64,000 bases of DNA from CAHJXF01 sp038254545 (GCA_038254545.1 JBBSGB010000009.1:1-64000); one strand, 5' to 3'; positions 1 through 7,201 are shown, counted from the first letter of the stretch. The notes: generated from the sequence alone by a model not told the origin. Numbers and translations are program-made.

Positions 1-645
1 CACCGAGGATTTGCTTCCCCGTTTGTGAAGGTTGGTAAAGGCACATATGGGCTTCGAGAGTTAGTTAACCAAGACGAGCCGCACGGCCTACCTCCGAGGG
101 ACTCGGAGTTGCCGACGACCGTAACCGAAGCGGAGGTAGAAGATTCAGATCTAATTGTTCGCTCGTTCGGTATGTATTGGCAACGCGATCTCGTTGTGTG
201 GCGTAACGAACCGAAGTTGTTCGGCAAGCAGCAGGCCGACGCCAAGCGGGTTGACTTTGGAAAACAGCGTGGGATATACATTCTCTACGACCATCACACA
301 GTGCTATATGTTGGAAGATCGATTGATCGCCCGTTGGGTAAGCGGCTTTACGAACACACGACAGATCGATTGGGTGGCCGCTGGAATCGTTTTTCTTGGT
401 TCGGCCTGTTGGAGGTCAGTGATGACGGTTCACTTTCTTCAGTCCGCATGCCAACTGATTTAGCGTCAATCATTGGCACCCTAGAAGCCGTCCTTATCGA
501 ATCTTTAGAGCCTCCACAAAACAGAAAACGGGGGGATGACCTGTCTGGGGTGGAGTACGTACAAGACAAAGATCCTGAGCTTCAAGAGCGCGAACTACAA
601 AACACGCTCCGCTCCATAGAGCAGCGGCTTCGAACGACAAACTAG
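1..645 (+). CDS. HARE-HTH / GIY-YIG nuclease-like protein, 5' end outside window
   Basis: The frame is open from the first base. Its first residues (ending GKGTYGLREL) match the last strand of a HARE-type winged helix, so the true start lies left of the window; an internal GTG at 25 is not needed. A GIY-YIG fold follows: GIYILY, then LYVGRS, a catalytic-type arginine in GKRLYEH, a glutamate in LEAVLIE and a late asparagine in PPQNRK. Proteins of this layout are single-strand-cutting nucleases tethered to a DNA-binding domain, often found near restriction or defence genes, but no partner is visible here. By eye the gene is clearly more A+T-rich than everything to its right, which suggests recent transfer. 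The domain call is good; the biological role is inferred. Confidence 0.72.
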   Translation, partial: HRGFASPFVKVGKGTYGLRELVNQDEPHGLPPRDSELPTTVTEAEVEDSDLIVRSFGMYWQRDLVVWRNEPKLFGKQQADAKRVDFGKQRGIYILYDHHTVLYVGRSIDRPLGKRLYEHTTDRLGGRWNRFSWFGLLEVSDDGSLSSVRMPTDLASIIGTLEAVLIESLEPPQNRKRGDDLSGVEYVQDKDPELQERELQNTLRSIEQRLRTTN

Positions 646-685
646 AGTTTATTCATGGGACATTAGATCGATTTTGATGTGAGTA

Positions 686-1461
686 ATGGAAAAACGTTAT
701 CAGTTGCAGCGCCGGCTCGACCCGTTCCTCATGCTCGATGCGTTCGGCACCGACAACCCGCAGGACTACATCGGCGGTTTCCCCGACCACCCGCATCGCG
801 GCTTCGAGACCATCACCTACATGATCGCCGGCCGCATGCGCCATCGCGACAGCGCGGGTCACGAGGGGCTGCTACAGAACGGCGGTGTGCAGTGGATGAC
901 TGCCGGCCGCGGTGTGATCCACTCCGAGCTTCCAGAGCAGGAAGACGGCCGTATGGAAGGCTTTCAGCTGTGGCTCAATCTGGCGCGAAGGACAAGATGC
1001 GGGAGCCGTGGTATCGCGACATTCAGAGCGGGGAGATCCCGGAGTTCACGACCGCTGAAGGCGTGAAGGTGCGGGTGATCGCCGGCCGGACCCACGGCAT
1101 CGATGGCGCCATGCTGCGCGAAGTGACCGAACCGCTATATCTCGACCTCGAGCTTCCGGCGGGCGCCAGCTTCACGCAAGCGTTGCCGCCGTCGCACAAC
1201 GCGTTCGTCTACGTGTATCGGGGCGACTTGCGGATCGGCAGCACGCAGGTGCCGGTGCAGCGGATGGCCATTCTGAAGAACGACGCAGATAGCGATGGGG
1301 TTGAGCTGAACGCTGCGACGACTACGCGTGCGTTGCTGATCGCCGGCAAGCCGTTGGGCGAGCCGATCGCCCAGTACGGTCCGTTCGTGATGAATACGAA
1401 GGATGAAATTGTCCGGGCGGCGCAGGACTACCAGTCGGGGAAATTCGCTGCAACGACGTAG
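686..1461 (+). pseudogene. Pirin family protein, 5'-truncated and frameshifted
   Basis: Two overlapping reading frames together make one pirin. The first (from ATG 686) gives RRLDPFLMLDAFG and the HPHRGFETITYMIAG metal-site region. The second begins at about 982 with AKDKMREPWYRDIQ and runs to the normal C-terminus at 1461. The switch needs one missing base near 975-985, since pirins normally read GFQLWLNLPAKDKM there. The first 25 to 30 residues of the family are also absent: an in-frame stop lies just upstream of 686 and the previous gene ends at 645. Intact pirins are cupin proteins with an Fe(II) site made of His and Glu residues, and some act as quercetinases. This copy is probably dead, unless the frameshift is a sequencing error. 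Confidence 0.82.
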
Positions 1462-1505
1462 ATACGGCTCCCGCGAGCGGATCGATGCCGTGCGGGGTTT
1501 GCGGC

Positions 1506-1537
1506 AGAGCGCCACCACCGAAGCGGTGGGACGCTCT
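1506..1537. terminator. Hairpin between convergent genes, possible bidirectional terminator
   Basis: AGAGCG plus CCACC pairs with GGTGG plus CGCTCT across an 8-base loop, with a two-base bulge. It lies between the end of the pirin remnant and the end of the small secreted protein on the other strand. No strong T run follows on either side, so it may be a weak or Rho-assisted terminator. Confidence 0.35.
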
Positions 1538-1550
1538 TCGCAGTCGGCGA

Positions 1551-1802
1551 TTACTTGCCGATTTCTTTCGTCGCAACCTTGGCGTTGTGATAGTGGGCCT
1601 TGGCGCGCGCCCTGTGCATCTTGGCCTTGGCCTTGTTGACCGTCCTGGTGGGCTCGTTGCTCACAACGGCCTTGGTGTTGTCTCCGGCTTGCTGGGCCGT
1701 CTGGCCGACGCCCCTGGCGGTTTCTTTCACGGCCGTGCCCACCTGGGCGAAGGCGGCGCTGGACACCACGAGGGCTGCGGCGGCAGCGATGATCTTGTTC
1801 AT
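1551..1802 (-). CDS. Small exported basic protein of unknown function
   Basis: This 83-residue protein starts with a clear Sec signal peptide (MNKIIAAAAALVVSSAAFA, cleavage expected after AFA). The mature part of about 64 residues is rich in Ala, Lys, Thr and Val and looks helical and amphipathic, with a repeated K-A-x-A-K pattern (KAKAKMHRARAKAHYHNAK). I do not recognise a named family. Similar short Ala/Lys-rich periplasmic proteins are common in betaproteobacteria and usually unannotated. It converges on the pirin remnant with a hairpin between them. Its coding status rests on the signal peptide and the helical periodicity. Confidence 0.6.
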   Translation of the reverse strand: MNKIIAAAAALVVSSAAFAQVGTAVKETARGVGQTAQQAGDNTKAVVSNEPTRTVNKAKAKMHRARAKAHYHNAKVATKEIGK

Positions 1803-1948
1803 TCAATTCTCCGATGGTCGAATCGCGGGGGGCAGCACGGCCGATCCGTTGCTGCGTGGTGCGAAGACCATACAACGTTGGACTTGCACGGCGGTTGACG
1901 GCGTTAACCAGATGGTGTGAAGGCGAGCCGCCCGCTTTTCTGTATTTC

Positions 1949-1957
1949 TGCTAATCT
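1949..1957 (+). promoter_or_regulatory. Extended -10 promoter of the AbrB/PIN operon
   Basis: TGCTAATCT fits an extended -10 element (TG, one base, TAATCT). A start site 7 to 8 bases downstream falls on the ATG at 1965, so the antitoxin mRNA is probably leaderless; no Shine-Dalgarno is visible before that ATG. The -35 region is poor. Confidence 0.4.
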
Positions 1958-1964
1958 GCAATGC

Positions 1965-2252
1965 ATGAAAGCAACCCTCACGATCACCAGCCGCGGCGTC
2001 GTCACCTTGCCAGCAAAGTTACGGCAGATGCTCGGCCTGAAAGCAGACGATCAGTTGATTGCGGAAATCACGCCGGAAGGCTTGCTGCTGCGTCCGGCCG
2101 TGACGATGCCGATCGAGTTCTATACCGCCGAGCGGGAACAGGAATTCGATGCGGCTGAGGCTGAGCTGGCCGCTGCATTGGAGAAGAAGGCAAAGCGCGG
2201 CCCGGCGGCCCGGAAGACGGCGCACGGCACGACTCGCAAGAACGTTCGCTGA
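1965..2252 (+). CDS. AbrB/SpoVT-like antitoxin
   Basis: A swapped-hairpin AbrB domain fills the N-terminal half: MKATLTITSRGVVTLPAKLR, then a GLKADDQL turn and IAEITPEGLLLRP. The tail is Lys/Arg/Ala-rich and should be unstructured until it wraps the toxin. The start at 1965 is chosen because the domain begins there and a -10 element lies just upstream; an in-frame GTG further upstream would add 16 residues that do not belong to the fold. The PIN-domain gene follows after about 15 bases, the classic antitoxin-toxin order. The pair is expected to repress its own promoter. Confidence 0.82.
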   Translation: MKATLTITSRGVVTLPAKLRQMLGLKADDQLIAEITPEGLLLRPAVTMPIEFYTAEREQEFDAAEAELAAALEKKAKRGPAARKTAHGTTRKNVR

Positions 2253-2267
2253 CCGGCCGTGGGTCCG

Positions 2268-2678
2268 ATGCGGATTTTCCTGGATGCCAACATATTGTTC
2301 TCAGCCGCCAAGACCGATGGCGCGGTGCGCGCGCTGGTGCACCAGCTCGTGGATGGCGGGCACGAATGCCGGATCGATGATTACGGTGTCACCGAGGCGC
2401 GTCGCAATCTCGGCGCGAAGGGTGGCGAGGCGATGGCGGCTTTCGAAGCCCTGCTGCCGTATTTCAAGTGCGGTTCCATGAGCCGGCCACTGCCGGACCC
2501 CGAGCTTCTAGACTGGTTGCCCGAGAAGGACAGGCCAGTGCTCGCGGCGGCCATGCGCTTGCAATGCGATGCGCTGGTCACCGGAGACAGGACGCACTTC
2601 GGCAGCGCTTATGCGAAAGTCTTCGGCGGGGTCACGATCCACTCGCCGCGATCGATGGCGGATGGGCTGCCGGGTTGA
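2268..2678 (+). CDS. PIN-domain toxin (VapC-like ribonuclease)
   Basis: This 136-residue PIN protein has the expected acidic quartet: D6 in RIFLDANIL, E43 in VTEARRN, D88 in PEKDRPVL and D107 in LVTGDRTHF. Family members cut tRNA or rRNA in a Mg2+-dependent way when the antitoxin is degraded. ATG 2268 is preferred over GTG 2259 because the first PIN strand begins directly with MRIFLD. It sits immediately downstream of the AbrB-like antitoxin and is presumably co-transcribed and translationally dependent on it. The RNA target cannot be told from the sequence. Confidence 0.85.
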   Translation: MRIFLDANILFSAAKTDGAVRALVHQLVDGGHECRIDDYGVTEARRNLGAKGGEAMAAFEALLPYFKCGSMSRPLPDPELLDWLPEKDRPVLAAAMRLQCDALVTGDRTHFGSAYAKVFGGVTIHSPRSMADGLPG

Positions 2679-2694
2679 ACGGACGTGCGCTGGC

Positions 2695-2964
2695 TTACGC
2701 ATCGAAGCGCAGCGCCGATCGCGCCTTCGCCTTCGCGGCTTCGACCTCGCGGCTCTTCGGCACCGCATTGGTCACGAGCGAGGTGATCAACCGCCTCGCC
2801 ATCAACACCACGTCGTCCACCGCCTGATCGAATACCGCCTCGTTGGCCTTCGACGGCGCGTTGAAGCCGCTCAGCTTGCGCACGAACTGCAGCGACGCGT
2901 CGCGGATCTCGCGCTCCGTGGCGGGCGGCTCGAAGTTGAAGAGGGTCCTGATGTTTCGGCACAT
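2695..2964 (-). CDS. DUF2277 domain protein
   Basis: The 89-residue protein is a full-length, typical DUF2277 member, with the invariant opening MCRNIRTLFNFEPPATE and the central FVRKLSGFNAPSKAN block. The family is widespread in proteobacteria and actinobacteria. Its biochemical role is unknown, though the conserved Cys-Arg-Asn start is suggestive of a functional motif. The gene begins two bases after the stop of the carboxymuconolactone decarboxylase-like gene and must be in the same operon, which hints at a shared metabolic or redox task. Confidence 0.88.
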   Translation of the reverse strand: MCRNIRTLFNFEPPATEREIRDASLQFVRKLSGFNAPSKANEAVFDQAVDDVVLMARRLITSLVTNAVPKSREVEAAKAKARSALRFDA

Positions 2965-2966
2965 GG

Positions 2967-3365
2967 CTATTCCGCCTTTCCCTTGATGGCGCCTTCCTTT
3001 ACCAGCACCTCGTGCGCCGCCTTGAACGCATCGAGCCCTGCCGGGATGCCGCAGTACGCGGTCGCATGCAGCAGCGTGGCCTTGATCTCGTCGACCGTGA
3101 CGCCGTTGTTGAGCGCGCCCTTCACGTGCAGCTTGATCTCATGGGTGCGATTGGCCGCGGTCAACATCGCCAAGTTCAAGAGGCTGCGGGTGCGGCGGTC
3201 CAGCGTGGGATCGCCCCAGGCCCAGCCCCACGCCCACGCGGTGGTTGCGCGCTGGAAGGACATCATGAAATCGTCTGCGTTGGCGATGGATTGATCGACG
3301 TATTCGGCGCCGAGCACGTCGCGGCGGATCGGCAATCCCTTGTCATAGAGGGCTTGGTCGGACAT
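2967..3365 (-). CDS. Carboxymuconolactone decarboxylase (CMD) family protein
   Basis: This 132-residue protein has the all-helical CMD/AhpD fold, seen as DRRTRSLLNLAMLTAANR followed by EIKLHVKGALNNGVTVDEI and LHATAYCGIPAGLDAF. The CxxC redox pair of AhpD is absent, so it belongs with the PcaC-like decarboxylases rather than the peroxidase partners. True PcaC decarboxylates gamma-carboxymuconolactone in protocatechuate breakdown, but no other pca gene is nearby, so the substrate is open. Start ATG 3365 is backed by AGGAGA about 8 bases upstream. The gene is first in a two-gene operon with DUF2277 and is divergent from parD. Confidence 0.82.
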   Translation of the reverse strand: MSDQALYDKGLPIRRDVLGAEYVDQSIANADDFMMSFQRATTAWAWGWAWGDPTLDRRTRSLLNLAMLTAANRTHEIKLHVKGALNNGVTVDEIKATLLHATAYCGIPAGLDAFKAAHEVLVKEGAIKGKAE

Positions 3366-3396
3366 GGTGTATCTCCTGTTCGATGAATGACGCAGT

Positions 3397-3424
3397 ATTG
3401 TCGAACTGATTCGAGAGTTGCCAA
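3397..3424 (-). promoter_or_regulatory. Candidate promoter of the CMD/DUF2277 operon
   Basis: On the minus strand TTGGCA (3424-3419) and GACAAT (3402-3397) are separated by 16 bases. The -35 box is part of the palindrome at 3418-3434, so the operon may be controlled together with parDE. Confidence 0.35.
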
Positions 3425-3434
3425 ATTTTGGCAA
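3418..3434. promoter_or_regulatory. 17-bp palindromic operator between CMD operon and parD
   Basis: TTGCCAAATTTTGGCAA is a perfect inverted repeat around a central T. It covers the -35 boxes of both divergent promoters and starts 35 bases before the parD ATG. Ribbon-helix-helix ParD proteins typically autoregulate by binding such palindromes. Confidence 0.6.
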
Positions 3435-3446
3435 GCTGTCTAGCAT
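3418..3446 (+). promoter_or_regulatory. parDE promoter, probably giving a leaderless mRNA
   Basis: TTGCCA (3418-3423) and TAGCAT (3441-3446) are 17 bases apart. The expected start of transcription, 7 bases past the -10, is the A of the parD ATG at 3453. No Shine-Dalgarno is seen. Confidence 0.5.
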
Positions 3447-3452
3447 CGCCGC

Positions 3453-3692
3453 ATGACCACCATGAACATCTCCTTGCCGGACTCGTTGAAGGCGTTCGTC
3501 GACGAACAGGTCTCCAACCAAGGCTACGGCACCAGCAGTAAATACGTGCGCGCTCTGATTCGCAAGGACCAGGACCGTAGCGCGCTTCGCAATCTGTTGC
3601 TTGCGGGCGCAGCATCGACGCAGGGCAAGCCGATTGGCGCGGCCTACTTCGAAGACTTGCGAAAGCAGGCTCATTACCGCACGGCACGGTGA
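3453..3692 (+). CDS. parD: ParD-family ribbon-helix-helix antitoxin
   Basis: The 79-residue protein opens with the ribbon-helix-helix strand MTTMNISLPDSLKAFVDEQV, followed by GYGTSSKYVRALIRKDQDR, the typical ParD helix pair. The C-terminal half (GAAYFEDLRKQAHYRTAR) is the toxin-binding tail. Its TGA overlaps the GTG start of the ParE gene, so the two are translationally coupled. The protein probably binds the palindrome at 3418-3434 and so could also affect the divergent CMD operon. Length and motifs are normal for the family. Confidence 0.88.
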   Translation: MTTMNISLPDSLKAFVDEQVSNQGYGTSSKYVRALIRKDQDRSALRNLLLAGAASTQGKPIGAAYFEDLRKQAHYRTAR

Positions 3693-4048
3693 GCGCCAAG
3701 CCGATTGCCCTCCGGCGATTGGCCGAGAAGGACGTCGAGGAAGCCGTTGCGCATTACGTCGACGAAGGCGGCGATGCACTGGCGTTGCGCTTCATCGACT
3801 CGCTCGAAACCGCGTTCCTCCGCGTGGGCAACCAGCCTGCTATGGGATCGCCACGCTACGCGACCGAATTGGGCCTGCCGGGATTGCGGTATTGGCCGTT
3901 GAAGCGTTTTCCCTATTTGGTGTTTTACGTCGAACACGAAGACCATGTGGACGTGTGGCGAGTCCTCACGAACAGCGGGATATTCCGGGGTGGCTTCAGA
4001 CGGGCGCAGCAGACGCCCCGTCCCGATGAGCCGGCAAAGCTGAAATAG
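3689..4048 (+). CDS. parE: ParE-family toxin with frameshifted C-terminus
   Basis: RelE/ParE fold: SAKPIALRRLAEKDVEEAVAHY, then ALRFIDSLETAFLRV, GLRYWPLKRFPYLVFYVE and HVDVWRVL. The family normally ends in HxxRDIPxWL. Here the frame continues as TNSGIFRGGF, while the neighbouring frame reads HEQRDIPGWLQ from about 3967 to a stop at 4029. One base is therefore missing near 3964-3967 and replaces the last strand with about 28 unrelated residues. ParE toxins of this type poison DNA gyrase. Loss of the terminal strand may abolish toxicity or antitoxin binding, unless the deletion is a sequencing error. The start is GTG 3689, overlapping the parD stop. Confidence 0.8.
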   Translation: MSAKPIALRRLAEKDVEEAVAHYVDEGGDALALRFIDSLETAFLRVGNQPAMGSPRYATELGLPGLRYWPLKRFPYLVFYVEHEDHVDVWRVLTNSGIFRGGFRRAQQTPRPDEPAKLK

Positions 4049-4172
4049 CGAGCGCTCTTGTTTTAGCGAAGGCCGTTATCTTCAAACAAGAACGCTCCGC
4101 TCGTTTCAGGCGTTTGCCGAATGGTCGGCATGACCGAAGCGCGCAGATGCTGCGCATTTCATTCAAATACAT

Positions 4173-4194
4173 ATAGAAAAATGCAGATTTCTAT
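4173..4194. promoter_or_regulatory. Inverted repeat upstream of the Fic gene, candidate operator
   Basis: ATAGAAA and TTTCTAT are separated by 8 bases in an A+T-rich patch. A -10-like GATAAT follows at 4217-4222, about 28 bases before the chosen ATG 4250. Fic proteins with a C-terminal winged helix often regulate their own promoter, so this could be the binding site. Confidence 0.4.
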
Positions 4195-4249
4195 GCGCCT
4201 CACAAGAATGTGCATAGATAATGCCGCTTTCCTTATCAATCAAGTTTCG

Positions 4250-5368
4250 ATGCCGAAACCGTTGCCGCTGAAGTCGCTGATTCGCCTGCGCCCCGCCGAG
4301 ATCGAGTCGTCCGCGGTGCTCAGGAAGACGGCGACTGCAAGCCGAAAGCTCGCCGAGCTCAAGGGATTGGCCGCTTCCATTCCCAATCAGAGCATTCTGA
4401 TCAACACGCTCATCCTTCAGGAGGCCAAGGACAGCTCGGCGATCGAGAACATCGTCACGACGCACGACGAACTGTTTCGCGGCGCGACCTATCCTGACCT
4501 TCTGGCGTCGCCCGCCGCGAAAGAGGTACGCGACTACGTGGAAGCCCTGCGCGTGGGTTATTCGCGCGTCATGGCAACCGGCCTTCTCACGACCAACCAC
4601 ATGCTCGAGATCCAGGCCGAGCTGGAACGCAACGATGCCGGCTTTCGAAAGCGGCCGGGAACCGCGCTCAAGGACGGCGCGGGCAACTTGATCTACACGC
4701 CGCCGCAAGACCCTACCGAGGTCATCGATCTCATGACGGATCTCGAACGCTTCCTCAATGACGATAGTGCGTTCGACGCGGATCCTTTGATCAAGATGGC
4801 GATTGCACACCATCAATTCGAAAGCATCCATCCGTTCTACGACGGCAATGGCCGAACCGGTCGGATCATCAACGTGCTCTACTTGGTGATGACCGGACTG
4901 CTCGATATCCCGGTGCTCTATCTGTCGCGCCACATCGTTCGCACGAAGCCCGACTATTATCGTTTGCTGCAATCGGTGCGAGAGAGCGCCGATGCGCCCG
5001 AGGTCTGGCAGGAGTGGGTGATGTACATGCTCGACGCGGTCGAGCAAACGTCCGGTCAGACCATCGTGACCATCGCCGGCATCAAGGCCGCGCTCACGGA
5101 CTACAAGCATCGCATTCGGGCCGCATTCAGGTTCTACAGTCAGGACTTGATCAACAACCTCTTCATGCATCCGTACACCAGGATCGAATTCGTCGAGCGC
5201 GATCTCAAGGTCTCGAGAATCACGGCGACGAAGTATCTCGATGGCTTAAGCGAAGCCGGCTTCGTCGCGAAGGCCAAGGTCGGCAGGACCAACTACTACG
5301 TCAACGTCGCGTTGAATTCGATATTGACGAAGCCGGAATTGGTCGAAGGGACGAGAAACCCAATATAG
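4250..5368 (+). CDS. Fic-domain protein (class II, with N-terminal inhibitory helix and C-terminal winged helix)
   Basis: The 372-residue protein has the Fic signature HPFYDGNGRTGR at residues 194-205, with H194 as the catalytic base. Most such enzymes transfer AMP from ATP to Ser, Thr or Tyr of a target protein. The N-terminal helix carries SSAIEN (62-67), the (S/T)xxxE(G/N) motif whose Glu66 blocks ATP binding until relieved, so the enzyme is self-inhibited. The last 80 residues (RIEFVERDLKVSRITATKYL, then GLVGRTNYY-like turns) look like a winged helix for DNA binding. ATG 4250 is chosen because the conserved PLKSLIRLRP start follows it; upstream in-frame sequence is promoter-like. Target and trigger are unknown. 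Confidence 0.88.
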   Translation: MPKPLPLKSLIRLRPAEIESSAVLRKTATASRKLAELKGLAASIPNQSILINTLILQEAKDSSAIENIVTTHDELFRGATYPDLLASPAAKEVRDYVEALRVGYSRVMATGLLTTNHMLEIQAELERNDAGFRKRPGTALKDGAGNLIYTPPQDPTEVIDLMTDLERFLNDDSAFDADPLIKMAIAHHQFESIHPFYDGNGRTGRIINVLYLVMTGLLDIPVLYLSRHIVRTKPDYYRLLQSVRESADAPEVWQEWVMYMLDAVEQTSGQTIVTIAGIKAALTDYKHRIRAAFRFYSQDLINNLFMHPYTRIEFVERDLKVSRITATKYLDGLSEAGFVAKAKVGRTNYYVNVALNSILTKPELVEGTRNPI

Positions 5369-5398
5369 TCAGCGATCGAAGCCGACCTCAAGACAGAA

Positions 5399-6256
5399 AT
5401 GCTGCGCATGAGCGAACTCCCCGAAGGCGGGCCCGAAGAGCCGGAAGTCGATACCGTCGCGCTCGAAGAATTCGTCGCGTCTATCCAGCACCTGCCGCTG
5501 TTCACCGGCATGGCCGCGCAACTGGTACGCAGCGTGGAGCGCGAAGACATCACCACGGCCGAGCTCAGCCGCCAGATCTCGACGGACGCGGCGCTTGCTG
5601 CCCACCTGCTGCGCCTGGTCAACTCGTCGTATTACGGACTGAGCCGGCGCGTGGGCACTGTCACCGAGGCGCTTGCGGTGCTGGGCCTCGATCTGGTTCG
5701 CCGGGTCGTCACGGCGGCGGTCCTTCAGCGCCCGCTGCTTGCCTATCTGCACGACACGCAGGCCGCGCGCGAATTCTGGCGCCACCAACTCGTATGCGCG
5801 GCGCTCGCGCGCCATCTGCACGGCCGCAAGGGCCAGGACGGCGAGGTGGCGTACATGGCCGGGTTGCTGCACGACGTCGGACGACTGGTGATGTTGATGC
5901 ATCAGCCGAAGGATTCCGAAGAACTGCTGCAGCGTGCCAGCCTCGATGACGACTCGAGCGTGGAGAGCGAGCGCAAGCGCTTCGGCTTCGATCATGCGCA
6001 GGTCGGCGCGGCGTTACTGGAACTCTGGGGTGTGCCCGAGCGCATGGTGCAGGCCACCCATCAGCATGCGGATGTCGCGGAGCCCGAAGAGCCGATGGCC
6101 GCCAGCGTGTGGCACGCGAATCGCCTCGCGCACCTGCTGGTCGGCGAGCCGGATGACGGCCAGGACCGGCCGTGGGTGCAGCAGGCGGGACTGAGTCCTC
6201 AAGTGTGTCGGCAGATCCTCGAGGAGGTCGCTGCGTTCGAAGGCGATCGCGGCTGA
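5399..6256 (+). CDS. HDOD-domain signalling protein
   Basis: Residues 20-230 form an HDOD domain: LPLFTGMAAQLVRSVEREDI, the ISTDAALAAHLLRLVNSSYYG block, VTEALAVLGLDLVRRVV and GLLHDVGRLVMLMH. HDOD proteins are degenerate HD-hydrolase relatives that usually lack phosphodiesterase activity and serve as regulatory scaffolds in motility, c-di-GMP or stress signalling. This one has no attached receiver or GGDEF domain. ATG 5399 and an ATG three codons later are both possible starts. It follows the Fic gene by 30 bases and could be co-transcribed, but a functional link is not evident. Confidence 0.8.
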   Translation: MLRMSELPEGGPEEPEVDTVALEEFVASIQHLPLFTGMAAQLVRSVEREDITTAELSRQISTDAALAAHLLRLVNSSYYGLSRRVGTVTEALAVLGLDLVRRVVTAAVLQRPLLAYLHDTQAAREFWRHQLVCAALARHLHGRKGQDGEVAYMAGLLHDVGRLVMLMHQPKDSEELLQRASLDDDSSVESERKRFGFDHAQVGAALLELWGVPERMVQATHQHADVAEPEEPMAASVWHANRLAHLLVGEPDDGQDRPWVQQAGLSPQVCRQILEEVAAFEGDRG

Positions 6257-6299
6257 GGCCGTCGAGGCCCATGGCATTCGCGCATCGCTTCACGAGGGG

Positions 6300-6593
6300 G
6301 TGACTGTGCGACGAGCCGGTTGGTCGCTCGCGCTTGGCGCCGCGCTCTGCGTAGCGCTGTTCGCCTTCGCCTTCGTTGCTGCGCCACATTCCTGCGAGTG
6401 GGGGCTAACCGCCTATTTCAACGCGGGCGTGGTTGCGGTGGTTGCGCTGATGGTCGTTCCATTGGCGTTCAGTCGCAGGCTCCCACCTCTGCAGCGCACG
6501 CTTCTTTCGCTCGGTTTCGGCGTGGCCGGCGTTGCGGTGTGGCTCGGCGGGCTGTTCGCCGCGAACCTGCGCATCATCTGTCGCCTGATCTGA
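6300..6593 (+). CDS. Small three-helix inner-membrane protein
   Basis: The protein has about 97 residues with three hydrophobic segments, at roughly 8-27, 39-56 and 68-88, linked by short basic loops (SRRLPPLQR). It ends in AANLRIICRLI. The start is GTG 6300 or GTG 6306. I do not recognise the family. It follows the HDOD gene by about 40 bases on the same strand. The hydrophobic pattern and codon-position G+C support real coding. Confidence 0.5.
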   Translation: MTVRRAGWSLALGAALCVALFAFAFVAAPHSCEWGLTAYFNAGVVAVVALMVVPLAFSRRLPPLQRTLLSLGFGVAGVAVWLGGLFAANLRIICRLI

Positions 6594-6784
6594 CCGAAAA
6601 CCAGCACGGCCCGAACGCTGAGTGCCGGCGAACGGCGGCGCACGATGCTTCGGTTGCAGGCGTTGCTATAGCGGGGTGGGAGGCATCGTCAGTCATGCGC
6701 TGACGCGATATTCCGATGTGGTCGACGGGAGCCTCGCGGTAGCGCGCGGGTCTATGTTCCTCCGTCCACTCGAAAGCTTCCATC

Positions 6785-7198
6785 ATGGCAACCACAGCGA
6801 AATCCTCCGCAAAGTCGCATCGCGCCGGCCAGACCGCACGCTGGTCGCAGCACGTTACCGAGACCAGCGATGCGATGGATCTCAAGCCCGACGTGTTCAC
6901 GCAAACCGATCCGAAGGCGATCGCGCGCTCGGTCAAGTCGTCGGCCGAGCACAGCGACCGTCGCAAGTCCGACCCCTATCGCTCCGCGATGTCGATGATC
7001 ACGTTCTACATCAATCGCGCGGGACACAATCTGACGGCCGCGCAGCACATGCGACTCGAGACCGCGAAGGATGAATTGCGCGCGTTGTTCGGCAAGCCTG
7101 CGCGCACCGCGGACAAGGCGAACGGCACGACCTCGCGCAAGGCCGTGAGCAGGAAGCCTGCGCGGAAAACAGTTGCGAAGCGTGCGACCGGTCGATAG
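6785..7198 (+). CDS. DUF3175 domain protein
   Basis: The middle of this 137-residue protein is a clear DUF3175: ARWSQHVTETSDAMDLKPDVF, then DPKAIARSVKSSAEHS and the hallmark SMITFYINRAGHNL before KDELRALFG. The C-terminal 40 residues are a Lys/Arg/Ala/Thr tail like that of histone-like or DNA-associated proteins. DUF3175 genes are common in soil proteobacteria, often near stress or DNA-repair genes, and their function is unknown. It converges on the flavin reductase with a 3-base gap. A promoter is not obvious in the 190-base gap upstream. Confidence 0.85.
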   Translation: MATTAKSSAKSHRAGQTARWSQHVTETSDAMDLKPDVFTQTDPKAIARSVKSSAEHSDRRKSDPYRSAMSMITFYINRAGHNLTAAQHMRLETAKDELRALFGKPARTADKANGTTSRKAVSRKPARKTVAKRATGR

Positions 7199-7201
7199 CG
7201 C

